Shown one piece after another: positions 9,291 to 17,695 of a stretch of DNA of 62,812 bases. Numbering within the stretch: the stretch's first letter is position 1; every line of letters starts with the position of its first letter. Source of the stretch: Bryobacterales bacterium (GTDB lineage Bacteria; Acidobacteriota; Terriglobia; Bryobacterales; UBA6623); NCBI GenBank assembly GCA_022824585.1, contig JAJDZN010000324.1:1-62812 (forward strand), written 5' to 3'. Both the position numbers and the translations under genes were made by a program. The notes under the pieces were generated by a model that was given only the letters and a program-made list of their open reading frames with translations, made no database searches and was not told where the DNA came from.

Positions 9291-11120
9291 ATGGGAGAAG
9301 TCGTCGCCACGCCGAGCGAAAACAGTGACACCGCGGTGCGCCCATGGCACCGCGCCGAGAATGCGCTCGCAGGCGCCCTGCTAGGGCTTACGGCGCTGCT
9401 GCCCTTGGCGGAGGGCGCTGGGCGCCTGGCGGGAGTCGGGAACCTGATCCCCGGGTCCATTCCCCTGGTCCAGCATCTGACGCTTCTCATCGCGGTCGTC
9501 GGCGGGGCGATCGCGGCACGTGACCGCAAGCTGCTCGCTCTTTCGACCGCGACCTTTCTGCCGGAGCGCCTCAAGCAGCCGGCCCAGATCGTGTCGGCAA
9601 TGGTCGGCGTGTCCGTGTGCACCTGTCTGGCCTACGGTTCGTGGACGTTCGCCGCGGTCGAACGCGAGGCGGGCGACATCGTGGCGTTCGGCCTTCCGGT
9701 GTGGCTCTTCGTGTGGGCCATGGCGCCGGGATTCGCGGTCCTCGGACTGCGCATGGCTTGGAACAGTTCGCCGTCCCTGGCCGGCAGGGCGATCTGCCTG
9801 GCTGGCGTGATCGTGCCGGTCGCACTCGCGTCGTGGGAATCCCTCGGCGAACTGCCTCTGCTGCAGTACGGAGCCTTGGCTCTACTGGGGAGCGCCGTGC
9901 TGGGCATGCCGATCTTCGCGGTGATCGGCGGCCTCGCAGCGCTGCTTTTCTGGTACGAGTACACGCCGGTGACGGCAGTGCCGCTGGCCGCTTACCAACT
10001 CTCCGGGCAGCCCCTGCTGCCGGCGATCCCACTCTTCACTTTGGGCGGCTACATCTTGGCGGAGGGCGGCGCCAGCCAACGCTTGGTGCGCGTATTCTCG
10101 ACCTGGCTCGGATGGCTGCCCGGCGGCTTGGCGGTCACCACTACAGTGGCGTTCGCCTTCTTCACGTCGTTTACGGGCGCCTCCGGCGTAACGATCCTCT
10201 CGCTGGGCGGATTGATCCTCCCGGTGCTGGTCAAGTCGCGCTATTCGCGGGAGTTCTCGCTGGGCCTGATGACCGCCTCGGGATCCATCGGGCTGCTCTT
10301 CCCGCCCAGCCTGGCGGTCATCCTCTACGGCGTCTACTCTAGGACGCCGCTCAACGAGCTATTCCTCGGCGGGCTGATTCCGGGCTGCCTGCTCGTCGGG
10401 CTGGTCGCCGCGTGGGGCGTGCGCCACGGGCGCATCGCAGAGCGCGGGCAGCGCAAGTTCGAGCCGGCCCAGGCGCGCGCGGCGATGCGCGAGGCCAAGT
10501 GGGAGCTGCTGCTTCCGCTGGTCGTGATCGGCGGTATCTTCAGCGGCATCGCGACACTGGTCGAGGCCGCGGCGGTGACGGTGCTGTACGCCTTCGTGGT
10601 CGAATGCTTCGTCTATCGCGACCTCTCGCTGCGGACAGGGGTGCCGAAGCTGGCGGTGGAATGCTGCACGCTGGTCGGCGGCGTGCTGCTCATCCTAGGC
10701 GTCGCTCTGGGCTTTACGAACTACCTGATCGACGCGCAAGTGCCCGACCTAGCACTCGAGTGGGTCCAGTCACACATCGAATCGAAGCTGGTCTTCCTGC
10801 TCGCGCTGAACATCCTCCTGCTCATCGTGGGCTGCATGATGGACATCTTCTCGGCGATCTTGGTGGTCGTGCCTCTGATCGCGCCGATGGCGGCGGCCTA
10901 CGGGGTCGATCCGGTGCATCTGGGGATCATCTTCCTTGCCAATCTCGAGCTCGGATACCTGACACCCCCGGTGGGGATGAACCTATTTCTCGCCTCGTAC
11001 CGTTTCGGCATACCGCTGACGAAGGTCTACCGATCCGTGCTGCCGTTCCTGCTGATCCTGTTCGGCGGGGTGTTGCTGATCACCTACCTGCCGTTCCTGA
11101 CGCTGGCGCTGGTGCGCTAG
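9291..11120 (+). CDS. TRAP transporter permease, fused small and large subunits (DctQ-DctM)
   Basis: A 609-residue inner-membrane protein. The first part (about 1-165) has four hydrophobic helices typical of the small DctQ subunit. The rest (about 180-605) is a DctM large subunit with many membrane helices and the hallmark stretches 'GMPIFAVIGG', 'SGVTILSLGGLILPVL', 'SGSIGLLFPPSLAVI' and 'LGYLTPPVGMNLFLASY'. It would import an organic acid or sugar acid using the ion gradient, handed over by a periplasmic DctP protein. No DctP gene lies next to it. The neighbouring oxidase and glycosidase suggest a carboxylate or sugar-acid substrate, but this is inference. Confidence 0.9.
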   Translation: MGEVVATPSENSDTAVRPWHRAENALAGALLGLTALLPLAEGAGRLAGVGNLIPGSIPLVQHLTLLIAVVGGAIAARDRKLLALSTATFLPERLKQPAQIVSAMVGVSVCTCLAYGSWTFAAVEREAGDIVAFGLPVWLFVWAMAPGFAVLGLRMAWNSSPSLAGRAICLAGVIVPVALASWESLGELPLLQYGALALLGSAVLGMPIFAVIGGLAALLFWYEYTPVTAVPLAAYQLSGQPLLPAIPLFTLGGYILAEGGASQRLVRVFSTWLGWLPGGLAVTTTVAFAFFTSFTGASGVTILSLGGLILPVLVKSRYSREFSLGLMTASGSIGLLFPPSLAVILYGVYSRTPLNELFLGGLIPGCLLVGLVAAWGVRHGRIAERGQRKFEPAQARAAMREAKWELLLPLVVIGGIFSGIATLVEAAAVTVLYAFVVECFVYRDLSLRTGVPKLAVECCTLVGGVLLILGVALGFTNYLIDAQVPDLALEWVQSHIESKLVFLLALNILLLIVGCMMDIFSAILVVVPLIAPMAAAYGVDPVHLGIIFLANLELGYLTPPVGMNLFLASYRFGIPLTKVYRSVLPFLLILFGGVLLITYLPFLTLALVR

Positions 11121-11162
11121 CGACTTGCTAGACTCAAGGGCAAGCGGCGCGCCCGCGGCCCG

Positions 11163-12401
11163 ATGTCAAGCTCCCGACGGCGAACGACTGCCTGCGATGT
11201 GAGCGGTGTCTTGATCGGCGCCGACCATCCGGTCGTGGTGCAGTCGATGACCAACACCGACACTGCCGACAGCGCAGCGACGGTCAACCAAGTCCTCGCC
11301 CTCGCCCAGTCCGGATCGGAGCTGGTGCGCGTGACGGTGAACCACGACAAGGCCGCCCAGGCCGTGCCGGGCATCGTGCAGACCTTGCGCGATTTCGGCT
11401 GCGACGTGCCGATCGTCGGGGATTTCCACTACAACGGGCACCTCCTGCTCAAGCAGTATCCCGACTGCGCCAAGGCGCTGGCGAAGTACCGCATCAACCC
11501 GGGCAACGTGAACATCGGCAAGCGGCACGACGATAACTTCCGCACGATGATCGAGGCCGCGATCGAGCACGGCAAGCCCGTGCGGATCGGCGTGAACTGG
11601 GGCTCGCTGGACCAGCAGCTGCTGACCAGCCAGATGGACGCGAACGCCAAGCGGGCGAAACCCCTGAGCGCAGCCGAGGTGATGTACGAAACGATCGTGC
11701 TGAGCGCGCTGCGGTCCGCCGAAGCGGCCGAGGGCTACGGACTCGGGCACGACCGCATCATCCTGAGCGCAAAGGTCTCCGACGTGCAGGATCTGATCGC
11801 GGTATACCGCGCCTTGGCGCTGCGCTGCGACTACCCTCTGCACCTCGGCCTGACCGAGGCCGGAATGGGCAACAAGGGCGTGGTGGCGTCCACTGCCGGC
11901 ATGGCGGTGCTGCTGCAGGAGGGGATCGGAGACACCATCCGGGTGTCGCTGACGCCCCGTCCGGGCGGCGACCGCTGCGAGGAGGTCGAGGTCGCCAAGC
12001 AGATGCTGCAGGCGCTGGACATCCGGCACTTCACTCCGCAAGTCACCGCCTGCCCGGGATGCGGGCGCACCACCAGCACGTTCTTCCAAGAAATGGCCGA
12101 GGAGATCCAGGCCTACCTGGGTGCCAAGATGCCGGAGTGGAAGGGCGAGTATGAGGGCGTCGAGAGCATGAGCGTGGCCGTCATGGGCTGCATCGTCAAC
12201 GGCCCAGGGGAGTCCAAGTACGCCGATATCGGCATCTCGCTGCCCGGCACCTTCGAAGAGCCGGTAGCGCCGGTTTACGTGGACGGGCGCCTGCACCGCA
12301 CCTTGCGGGGCGATCGCATCGTAGCCGAGTTCATCGAGATTCTCGATTCCTACGTGAGCTCCCGCTACGCTGGCCGTCCGGCACCGGCTGCGGTGCAATA
12401 G
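11163..12401 (+). CDS. ispG: 4-hydroxy-3-methylbut-2-enyl diphosphate synthase
   Basis: A 412-residue enzyme of the MEP isoprenoid pathway, reducing methylerythritol cyclodiphosphate to HMBPP with a 4Fe-4S cluster. The N-terminal TIM barrel starts with '[13 protein letters not shown]'. The iron-sulfur ligands are Cys297 and Cys300 ('ACPGCGR') and Cys343 ('[10 protein letters not shown]'), in the expected C-terminal ferredoxin-reductase-like domain. Length fits the bacterial form without the plant insertion. The start ATG 11163 lies 42 bp after the TRAP gene, so cotranscription is possible. It is convergent with tatC, whose stop codon lies only 18 bp away. Confidence 0.97.
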   Translation: MSSSRRRTTACDVSGVLIGADHPVVVQSMTNTDTADSAATVNQVLALAQSGSELVRVTVNHDKAAQAVPGIVQTLRDFGCDVPIVGDFHYNGHLLLKQYPDCAKALAKYRINPGNVNIGKRHDDNFRTMIEAAIEHGKPVRIGVNWGSLDQQLLTSQMDANAKRAKPLSAAEVMYETIVLSALRSAEAAEGYGLGHDRIILSAKVSDVQDLIAVYRALALRCDYPLHLGLTEAGMGNKGVVASTAGMAVLLQEGIGDTIRVSLTPRPGGDRCEEVEVAKQMLQALDIRHFTPQVTACPGCGRTTSTFFQEMAEEIQAYLGAKMPEWKGEYEGVESMSVAVMGCIVNGPGESKYADIGISLPGTFEEPVAPVYVDGRLHRTLRGDRIVAEFIEILDSYVSSRYAGRPAPAAVQ

Positions 12402-12419
12402 CAGCCGCGCCGGCCCCCA

Positions 12420-13652
12420 CTATCCCGGCGGGCCCGTCGGCCCGAACCACGGGAAGTCCGGTATCAGCCCGTAACCGTGGGCAAAGTGCATGTAGGCGAT
12501 GATCGCCGCGATCAGCCCGAAGAACGCCAGCACCGACAGGCCGATGCGCAGCCACGGCAGCCGACGGCCCTCGCGCCGCAGCACCAGCAGCCAGCTCGCT
12601 CCGATGCCGACGAAGTAGAGCAAGATCATCGGCCCGGCGAAGAGCGTCATGGTGAGTGGATCGCCGGTCGGGGTAATGATCGCAGCGACGATGAACATCA
12701 CCAGCACGGCGTAGCGCACATTGCGCAGCAGGAAGCGCGGCGTGGTGAGACGCAACAGGGTGAAGAAGAAGATCAGGACGGGCAGCTGGAACACCAGCCC
12801 CAGGCCGATTTCGAGAATGATGAACGTGTTGAGGTAGTCGCTGACCGAAATGTACGGCTCGACCTCCTCCGTCACCGTCAGCAGGAACTGCAGGGTCACT
12901 CGCAGCGCCACGAAGTAGCAAAACACGCCGCCGAGGACAAACAGGCTGGCGGTCGTAAAGATGAACGGCAGCGCCCAGCGCTTTTCCTTCCTGTACAGGC
13001 CCGGGGCGATGAACTGCCAAGCTTGGTAGGTCAGCCAGGGAGCGCCGAGGAAGACTGCGGCCAGCAGCGGCACCTTGATGTACTGCACTTGGAACTGTTC
13101 CAGCGGGCGCGTGTTGATCATCTGGATCATCTCGCCGCCGGGGCCGGCGATGGCGCGCGCCGCGCCGCGGAACGGCTCGATGGCGAGCCGCAGCAGATCG
13201 TTGGCGAAGGCCAGGCAGAAGAGATAGACCACCAGCAGGCCGCCGAGCGCGCGCAGGATGCGCGTGCGCAATTCCTCGAGATGCTCCAAGAAGGACATGC
13301 GTGCCATGCCCTCTTCGTCGTCATCGTCATCGTCATCCCCATCGTCCCCGCCGTCGGTCGGAGGCGGAGGCGGAGGGGTGCCGGAATCGGCGGCCGACGA
13401 CGGCTGGTCTCCCTCCTCGTCACCCTCAGCAGCGGCGGGTGGGTCCGCGTGCGGGTCGTCGTAGAGGTGGTCGGATTCGTCGTGATAGGGGTCGTCATAA
13501 AAGGATGAGTCCGAGCCGGACTCGGATGACTCCCCGGTATCGGGGTGGCCGGAGCCTTGCGCGTCCGTACCGGAACTGGCCTCGGACTGCTGGCCATCCG
13601 AGCCGGTCGTTTCGCTGCCCGCGTCCTGCTTATTGCGATCTTCCGAATCCAT
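12420..13652 (-). CDS. tatC: Twin-arginine translocase subunit TatC with long acidic N-terminal extension
   Basis: A 410-residue protein whose core (from about residue 116) is TatC, the receptor for twin-arginine signals in the inner membrane. It has 'SFLEHLEELRTR' with the conserved Glu residues before helix 1, six hydrophobic helices, and 'AIITPTGDP' near the periplasmic/cytoplasmic loop before helix 5. The usual TatC is about 250 residues. Here about 115 extra residues precede it, almost devoid of hydrophobics and rich in Asp, Glu, Ser and Gly, including a hexaproline and a long Asp run. An alternative start at Met116 (13307) would remove the extension. A start at 13652 leaves only 60 bp to tatA and is preferred. 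Same strand as tatA, transcribed after it. Confidence 0.92.
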   Translation of the reverse strand: MDSEDRNKQDAGSETTGSDGQQSEASSGTDAQGSGHPDTGESSESGSDSSFYDDPYHDESDHLYDDPHADPPAAAEGDEEGDQPSSAADSGTPPPPPPTDGGDDGDDDDDDDEEGMARMSFLEHLEELRTRILRALGGLLVVYLFCLAFANDLLRLAIEPFRGAARAIAGPGGEMIQMINTRPLEQFQVQYIKVPLLAAVFLGAPWLTYQAWQFIAPGLYRKEKRWALPFIFTTASLFVLGGVFCYFVALRVTLQFLLTVTEEVEPYISVSDYLNTFIILEIGLGLVFQLPVLIFFFTLLRLTTPRFLLRNVRYAVLVMFIVAAIITPTGDPLTMTLFAGPMILLYFVGIGASWLLVLRREGRRLPWLRIGLSVLAFFGLIAAIIAYMHFAHGYGLIPDFPWFGPTGPPG

Positions 13653-13712
13653 GGAGCAATCCGACCCTTGCTTGGCTTCGAATCCTATTCAGAGAGACCG
13701 TGCTAGCAGCGC

Positions 13713-14207
13713 TCAGGCAGATTTGGAATCGGCGGCCGCTTCGGATTCCGGCAAGCCGGTGACGGGCACCTCGGAGGCCTCGGCATCGGTCGGGTCACTG
13801 TCGGAGCCGGCAGGCGCCTCGGCGGCCGTTTCCTCCTCGGGCGCTGCCGCTGCTGCGGACGACGAGTCGCCGTCATCGGTACTCTTCGAAGAAGAATCGG
13901 TCGCGGCTGCGCCGCTCTGGCTGCCGTCGTAATCGTAGTCGCTGTAGTAGTCTTCTTCGTTGTCGTCGTAGTAGCTGGTGCTGATGTCGCGGCTAACGCC
14001 GCTGGAGAGATTCTTGACCTCGCGCGTCTCGTGCTCGATATTGTCCATCTCGCGCTGGAAGGTGGACTTGAGCTCGTTCGAAGCGCGCTTGAACTCGGCC
14101 ATGCCCTTGCCGAAGGTCTTGCCTAGCTCGGGCAGCTTCTTGGGCCCGAAGATCAGCAAGGCCAGGATGAATAGGACGATAACCTCACCCATGCCAATCG
14201 GGCCCAT
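13713..14207 (-). CDS. tatA: Twin-arginine translocase subunit TatA/TatB
   Basis: A 164-residue Tat pore/adaptor protein. A short N-terminal membrane helix ('VIVLFILALLIFG') is followed by the 'FGPKKLPELGK' hinge and an amphipathic helix (about residues 22-55). A ribosome-binding site GGAGG precedes ATG 14207. The C-terminal half (from about residue 75) is an unusual Tyr/Asp/Glu-rich then Ser/Ala/Glu-rich tail, roughly doubling the usual TatA length. Its composition echoes the N-terminal extension of the downstream TatC. The 'GPKKLPELG' hinge is compatible with TatA or TatB. No third Tat gene is adjacent. Confidence 0.92.
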   Translation of the reverse strand: MGPIGMGEVIVLFILALLIFGPKKLPELGKTFGKGMAEFKRASNELKSTFQREMDNIEHETREVKNLSSGVSRDISTSYYDDNEEDYYSDYDYDGSQSGAAATDSSSKSTDDGDSSSAAAAAPEEETAAEAPAGSDSDPTDAEASEVPVTGLPESEAAADSKSA

Positions 14208-14654
14208 GCGATCCTCCTACGACAGCCCCGGCGCAACCTCAGCGGCGTCGGAACGTTCCTTGATGATAGCGAGGGCTGCAGCGGGAAGCAAACCGGGCGA
14301 ACGGTGGCCGACCGGTGCCGCAGGCGCCGCCAGGACGCAGTCCACGATCAGTGGGCGCATCCGGTAACTATGCTTCGTGGGCACGGCACCTGACAGGAAG
14401 TCATCGCGGCACAGCCGGAATCTGGACCGGAAGTGGGAAAAGATCGGAGAACTCCTTCGGTGATTCCTTCTGGCTCAGCCTAGCTCCCGGCTCGCCACGC
14501 TTACTCCAGTCGTATTTGCCCAGCTACCGTGATTCCGGGGCGTGAGGAACCAACCATACCCTTCGATTGGGCGAGACTGCGGTGTGAGTAGCGGAGTGCA
14601 ATGGTCGCGCGCGCGGTTCCGTGACGGGGGCGGTGAACCTGTTCCCGCACGCCA
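14208..14654. other. Intergenic region between tatA and toxin-antitoxin pair
   Basis: About 450 bp without a convincing gene. It must contain the tatA promoter (minus strand). A 47-codon minus-strand frame (14217-14360) ends with a TAG that abuts the tatA ribosome-binding site, so translational coupling is conceivable. I do not see protein-like composition strong enough to call it. Confidence 0.4.
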
Positions 14655-14675
14655 ATGTAGTACCATGTGCTACAT
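14655..14675 (+). promoter_or_regulatory. Palindromic operator of the Phd/VapC module
   Basis: A perfect 6-bp inverted repeat, ATGTAG at 14655-14660 and CTACAT at 14670-14675, separated by nine bases. It sits directly on the start region of the antitoxin gene, where Phd/YefM-type antitoxins bind to repress their own operon. The candidate start codons (14665, 14674) lie inside it and no Shine-Dalgarno sequence precedes them, so the transcript may be nearly leaderless. Confidence 0.65.
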
Positions 14676-14952
14676 GGAGCGAGTTGGCATTCGAGAACTG
14701 CGCCAGAACCTCAGCGTCTACCTGGCCAAGGTGAAGACGGGCACAGCCTTCGCCGTCACTGACCGCGGCAAGCCTGTTGCTGTGCTACAGCCCCTCGCCA
14801 CGGAAGTCGACGCATGGCAGCGATTGGTCGATGACGGCGTAGTGATTCCGGCCGCCGGGACATGGTCGGAAACGGACCTTCCGGGCGGGGAGGTCGATTC
14901 GCAGCGAACAGTGTCCAAGTACCTTCAGGAGATGAGGGACGATCGCACATGA
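14674..14952 (+). CDS. Antitoxin, Phd/YefM family
   Basis: A 92-residue antitoxin. The N-terminal DNA-binding part starts 'ERVGIRELRQNLSVYLAKVK' and continues 'AVTDRGKPVAVL', the diagnostic Phd/YefM fold. The C-terminal part is acidic and polar and would wrap around the toxin. ATG 14674 was chosen because it matches the usual family start. ATG 14665 adds only M-C-Y. The stop overlaps the toxin start by four bases (ATGA), giving translational coupling. It would repress its own operon through the palindrome on which it starts. Confidence 0.88.
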   Translation: MERVGIRELRQNLSVYLAKVKTGTAFAVTDRGKPVAVLQPLATEVDAWQRLVDDGVVIPAAGTWSETDLPGGEVDSQRTVSKYLQEMRDDRT

Positions 14953-15341
14953 AAGTTGCTTTCTGCGACTCTTCGGCTCTAGTGAAGCTTGTCGTAAACG
15001 AGCCGGAATCCGCAGCCCTACGGCATGACTTGGAGACGTACTCGCACGTGATGGCAAGCGAGTTAGCGGCGGTGGAAGTTCCAAGGGCAATCCGACGCCA
15101 CGATCCGGGCAGGGTTGCCTTCGCCCACCGACTGATCCGCAACCTCGAGGTCGTAACCCATGATCGAAGCGTTGTAGAACGAGCGGCTGCCCTCGACCCT
15201 CCAGAGTTGGGAAGCCTGGACGCCTTGCAACTTGCGTCTGCGCTTCGGCTCGTTCAATTCGATCCAGTCTTCATCGCATACGACAGTCGCCTCGTTCAAG
15301 CAGCATCGGCGGCCGGGCTGCGCACGTTGTCTCCCGCGTGA
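14949..15341 (+). CDS. vapC: Toxin, PIN-domain ribonuclease (VapC type)
   Basis: A 130-residue PIN-domain toxin that would cleave RNA when freed from the adjacent antitoxin. The acidic Mg-binding residues are visible: Asp in 'FCDSSALVKL' near the N-terminus, Glu in 'ASELAAVE', Asp in 'GSLDALQLASA', and a C-terminal Asp in 'AYDSRLVQAA'. It overlaps the antitoxin stop codon by four bases. Pairing of a Phd-like antitoxin with a PIN toxin is a common type II arrangement. Confidence 0.9.
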   Translation: MKVAFCDSSALVKLVVNEPESAALRHDLETYSHVMASELAAVEVPRAIRRHDPGRVAFAHRLIRNLEVVTHDRSVVERAAALDPPELGSLDALQLASALRLVQFDPVFIAYDSRLVQAASAAGLRTLSPA

Positions 15342-15446
15342 TTCTTCTCCTTAGTCGCTGGCGGTAATCGGGCACAACTGGCGTCCCGAGCGCATGCGAC
15401 TCCCCGCGCGGGCCGGGCGGCAATGCTGCGCCTACAATGGGCTCTT

Positions 15447-15827
15447 ATGGATCACATCGGGCTCAAGCGCATGCACCACGTCTCCTTTGCAGTGGCCAAC
15501 CTAGCCGCGTCCAAGCGCTTCTTCTGCGATGTGCTAGGGCTGCCTGAAGACGAACGGCCGAACTTCGATTTCCCCGGAGCTTGGCTGGCCGTGGGCGATC
15601 GCCAAATCCACCTGATCGAACAAACCGGGGCCGGCCGCGAGGTACGCGGCCGCATCAGCCGCTCGGATCACCTCGCCATGGAGGTGGAGGACCTGAAAGT
15701 GGTCAAGGCCCGCCTGGACGAATGCGGGATCGAGTTCGCCGAGGGCGGCAACGAGCGGCTCGGCATGAGCCAAGCATTCTGCAGCGATCCCGACGGGCAC
15801 ACCATCGAGTTCGTGCAGTACCACTGA
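15447..15827 (+). CDS. VOC-family (glyoxalase/dioxygenase fold) protein
   Basis: A 126-residue vicinal-oxygen-chelate protein with two beta-alpha-beta-beta-beta modules. Likely metal ligands are His in 'MHHVSFAV', His in 'SDHLAMEV' and Glu in 'HTIEFVQY' near the C-terminus. 'DPDGHTIEF' is a classic VOC signature. ATG 15447 gives the standard start. An upstream in-frame start (15423) adds eight residues. It could be a lactoylglutathione lyase-like enzyme, a dioxygenase or a resistance protein. No neighbour decides this. Confidence 0.85.
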   Translation: MDHIGLKRMHHVSFAVANLAASKRFFCDVLGLPEDERPNFDFPGAWLAVGDRQIHLIEQTGAGREVRGRISRSDHLAMEVEDLKVVKARLDECGIEFAEGGNERLGMSQAFCSDPDGHTIEFVQYH

Positions 15828-15950
15828 GCCTCGCCGGACAACGGCTGAGTCGCCCAGCAGCGCGCATCACGCCCCGGGCAGGCTGGCGGAGAAACCGCCT
15901 CAGGCCGAGCGCGGTCTGACTATGATGTACACAGTCCCAGGAAGCGCCCC

Positions 15951-16577
15951 ATGAAACATCTCCTTACCTCCGCTGCGCTGCTTGTTGCGCTAGCCCTGCC
16001 CGCGTTCCCACAGTCTGCCGAGTTCGGCATCTCGGCCGGCTACGGCTCGCTCGGCGGGAGCGACATCAGCGTCTCCGAGAACCCAGCGACCGGCAGCCGC
16101 GCCAGCTACACGATCAGCAACGGAGTGCGCGTCGGGGGCCGCATGGGCTTCAATATGCGGCGCTTTTTCGGGCACGAGGCCTCCTACGCCTATCAGCACG
16201 CGCGCCTGGACTTCGCGACCTCGACCCCCGAGGAGTCGGAGATGGGCGATCTCGGGGCGATAAGATCCCACCACTTCTACTACAACGGGCTGCTGCACGC
16301 AGCACCGACAGGCTTCCCGATCCGTCCGTTCGTGACAGGCGGCGGCGGCTTCTCGTCCTTCTTCCTGCCTGGAATCCCGTCGTTCTCGGGCTACGGCAGC
16401 ACGAAGTTCGGCTACAACTACGGCGGCGGCGTCAAGCTGAATTTTTTCCAATACGGGATACGCTTCGACGTGCGCAACCACGTCACGGGAAAACCGTTCG
16501 GCAACTACCTGCCCAACGTGCAGGGAAAGCTCAACAACACCGAGTTCTCGGTCACCTTCTACGTGCTAGTGGGCTAG
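15951..16577 (+). CDS. Outer-membrane beta-barrel protein
   Basis: A 208-residue exported protein with a cleavable signal peptide (basic start, hydrophobic core, cleavage near 'AFPQS' at residue 20). It has alternating short polar/aromatic strands rich in Gly, Tyr and Phe, such as 'GYGSLGGSDISVS', 'RMGFNMRRFFGHE' and 'FRNHVTGKPFG'-like stretches. It ends with alternating hydrophobics ('EFSVTFYVLVG'). This is the pattern of small eight-stranded porin-like/OmpA-beta-barrel proteins. It would lie in the outer membrane. Function unknown. Confidence 0.75.
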   Translation: MKHLLTSAALLVALALPAFPQSAEFGISAGYGSLGGSDISVSENPATGSRASYTISNGVRVGGRMGFNMRRFFGHEASYAYQHARLDFATSTPEESEMGDLGAIRSHHFYYNGLLHAAPTGFPIRPFVTGGGGFSSFFLPGIPSFSGYGSTKFGYNYGGGVKLNFFQYGIRFDVRNHVTGKPFGNYLPNVQGKLNNTEFSVTFYVLVG

Positions 16578-16686
16578 GCGCGGGCGCAAGCCCGCGGCGG
16601 AGGTGCCGCGGGCGCGAGCTGCGCTTGACGAGCAGTTCGGGCCGACCTGTGCCGTTGGCCCAGCCAGTCGGCCGGCGGGCTCGGAT

Positions 16687-17028
16687 CTAGAAGCTCGTGA
16701 CAGCTTCGGTTTCGTCGGTGAGGCAGTGGAAGACGGTGTGGAGCTTCGTGATCTGGAGCAAGTCCTGTACCTTGGCCTGGACGTTGAGCAGCTTGATCTC
16801 GCAGCCCTGGTTGCGGGACGTGGTGTAGGCCGAGACGAGCTCGCCAAGGCCGGAACTGTCAATGTAGGTGACGCCGCCCAGATTGAGCACGATCTTGGTA
16901 GCGCCGTTTTCGAGCAGGCCCCGCACGGTGTCGCGAACCTGGCCCGACTCCTCTCCGAGCGTGATGCGACCGGTCATGTCAACGATCGTCACTCCGCTGT
17001 ACTCACGAACCTCTGTGGATAAACTCAT
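16687..17028 (-). CDS. STAS-domain anti-anti-sigma factor
   Basis: A 113-residue single STAS domain like SpoIIAA/RsbV. The phosphorylation loop 'YIDSSGLGEL' places Asp57-Ser58-Ser59 at the usual site, where a partner kinase phosphorylates a serine. Unphosphorylated protein would bind the kinase and release a sigma factor or other target. A strong ribosome-binding site AGGAGG lies just before ATG 17028. It is 21 bp downstream of the kinase gene at 17050-17481, so the two form an operon and probably a switch pair. Confidence 0.93.
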   Translation of the reverse strand: MSLSTEVREYSGVTIVDMTGRITLGEESGQVRDTVRGLLENGATKIVLNLGGVTYIDSSGLGELVSAYTTSRNQGCEIKLLNVQAKVQDLLQITKLHTVFHCLTDETEAVTSF

Positions 17029-17049
17029 CGATCTTCCTCCTGAGTTAGA

Positions 17050-17481
17050 TCATGATGCGCCCTTGGCGCAATACTTCACCAGGCGAACCCGAGTGCCAGT
17101 GCCAGCGCACCGGCCGACCTCGACTTCGTCGAAAAATGCCTTCATCATCAACAGCCCCCGCCCGGAGGCGCGCAGCAAGTTGTCGCCTTCGCACGGATCA
17201 GCGACGTCCTCGGGCTCAAAGCCCGCGCCTTGGTCAGTCACAGTCACCTCGAACGCGGCCTCGTCGACCGCCGCATCGAACGAGACTCGCTTGGCCAAGT
17301 TGAAGGCGTTGCCGTGCTTGACGGCGTTGGCCACCGTCTCGCGCACCCCCATGCCGATCTGATGCACTTGGTCCTCGTTGAAACCGTTCAATTCCGCAAG
17401 TCGCTGGACGATTAGCTCCGCCGCGTCGATGCTGTCCAAGGTGCTCTCTAGCGAAAGCCGCAGTTTCCTGCAGTCTGTCAT
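17050..17481 (-). CDS. Anti-sigma regulatory factor, RsbW/SpoIIAB-like serine kinase
   Basis: A 143-residue GHKL-type ATPase domain. The N-box 'RETVANAVKHGN' and G1/G2 boxes 'DQGAGFEPED' and 'GRGLLMMKAFFDEV' are intact. ATG 17481 was chosen because the codons upstream of it read as an Arg/Pro-rich non-protein stretch. It would phosphorylate the STAS protein encoded just downstream and sequester a sigma factor. No sigma factor gene is adjacent, so the target lies elsewhere or is not a sigma factor. The insertion sequence lies about 100 bp upstream and may have altered its promoter. Confidence 0.92.
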   Translation of the reverse strand: MTDCRKLRLSLESTLDSIDAAELIVQRLAELNGFNEDQVHQIGMGVRETVANAVKHGNAFNLAKRVSFDAAVDEAAFEVTVTDQGAGFEPEDVADPCEGDNLLRASGRGLLMMKAFFDEVEVGRCAGTGTRVRLVKYCAKGAS

Positions 17482-17573
17482 GCGGCCTCTGGGGGAGCGG
17501 CCAGGCGCTCGGCATCGTGCGGATGGCGAATTCGCATTAGTCGCACACTGCACGACCCAAAGTCAAGCGCCTG

Positions 17574-17582
17574 GCGGCACGT
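17574..17582 (+). repeat. Target-site duplication of the IS, left copy
   Basis: GCGGCACGT, identical to 19481-19489 on the other side of the insertion sequence. Confidence 0.9.
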
Positions 17583-17660
17583 GGGTGTACGACATGAGTG
17601 TGATGGCCGAGCGGTAGATTGGAGACCGCCATAAAATGCAAGGGTTATGTGCCGCTGCTT

Positions 17661-17683
17661 CTTTCAGTATCTTATGCTGAAAG
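17661..17683 (+). promoter_or_regulatory. Hairpin before the transposase ribosome-binding site
   Basis: Perfect 7-bp inverted repeat CTTTCAG (17661-17667) and CTGAAAG (17677-17683) with a nine-base loop. It is directly followed by AAGGAGG and the start codon at 17696. In transcripts entering from outside the element such a hairpin could occlude the ribosome-binding site and keep transposase low. That role is inference. Confidence 0.45.
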
Positions 17684-17695
17684 GAAGGAGGCCCT

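Noticed and set aside
11166..12398. Antisense frame to ispG
   Set aside because: IspG is intact with its Fe-S cysteines. The opposite frame is His/Asp/Gly-rich shadow.
14217..14360. Small 47-codon gene upstream of tatA
   Set aside because: Composition and start context are weak. Only the abutting of its stop on the tatA ribosome-binding site supports it.
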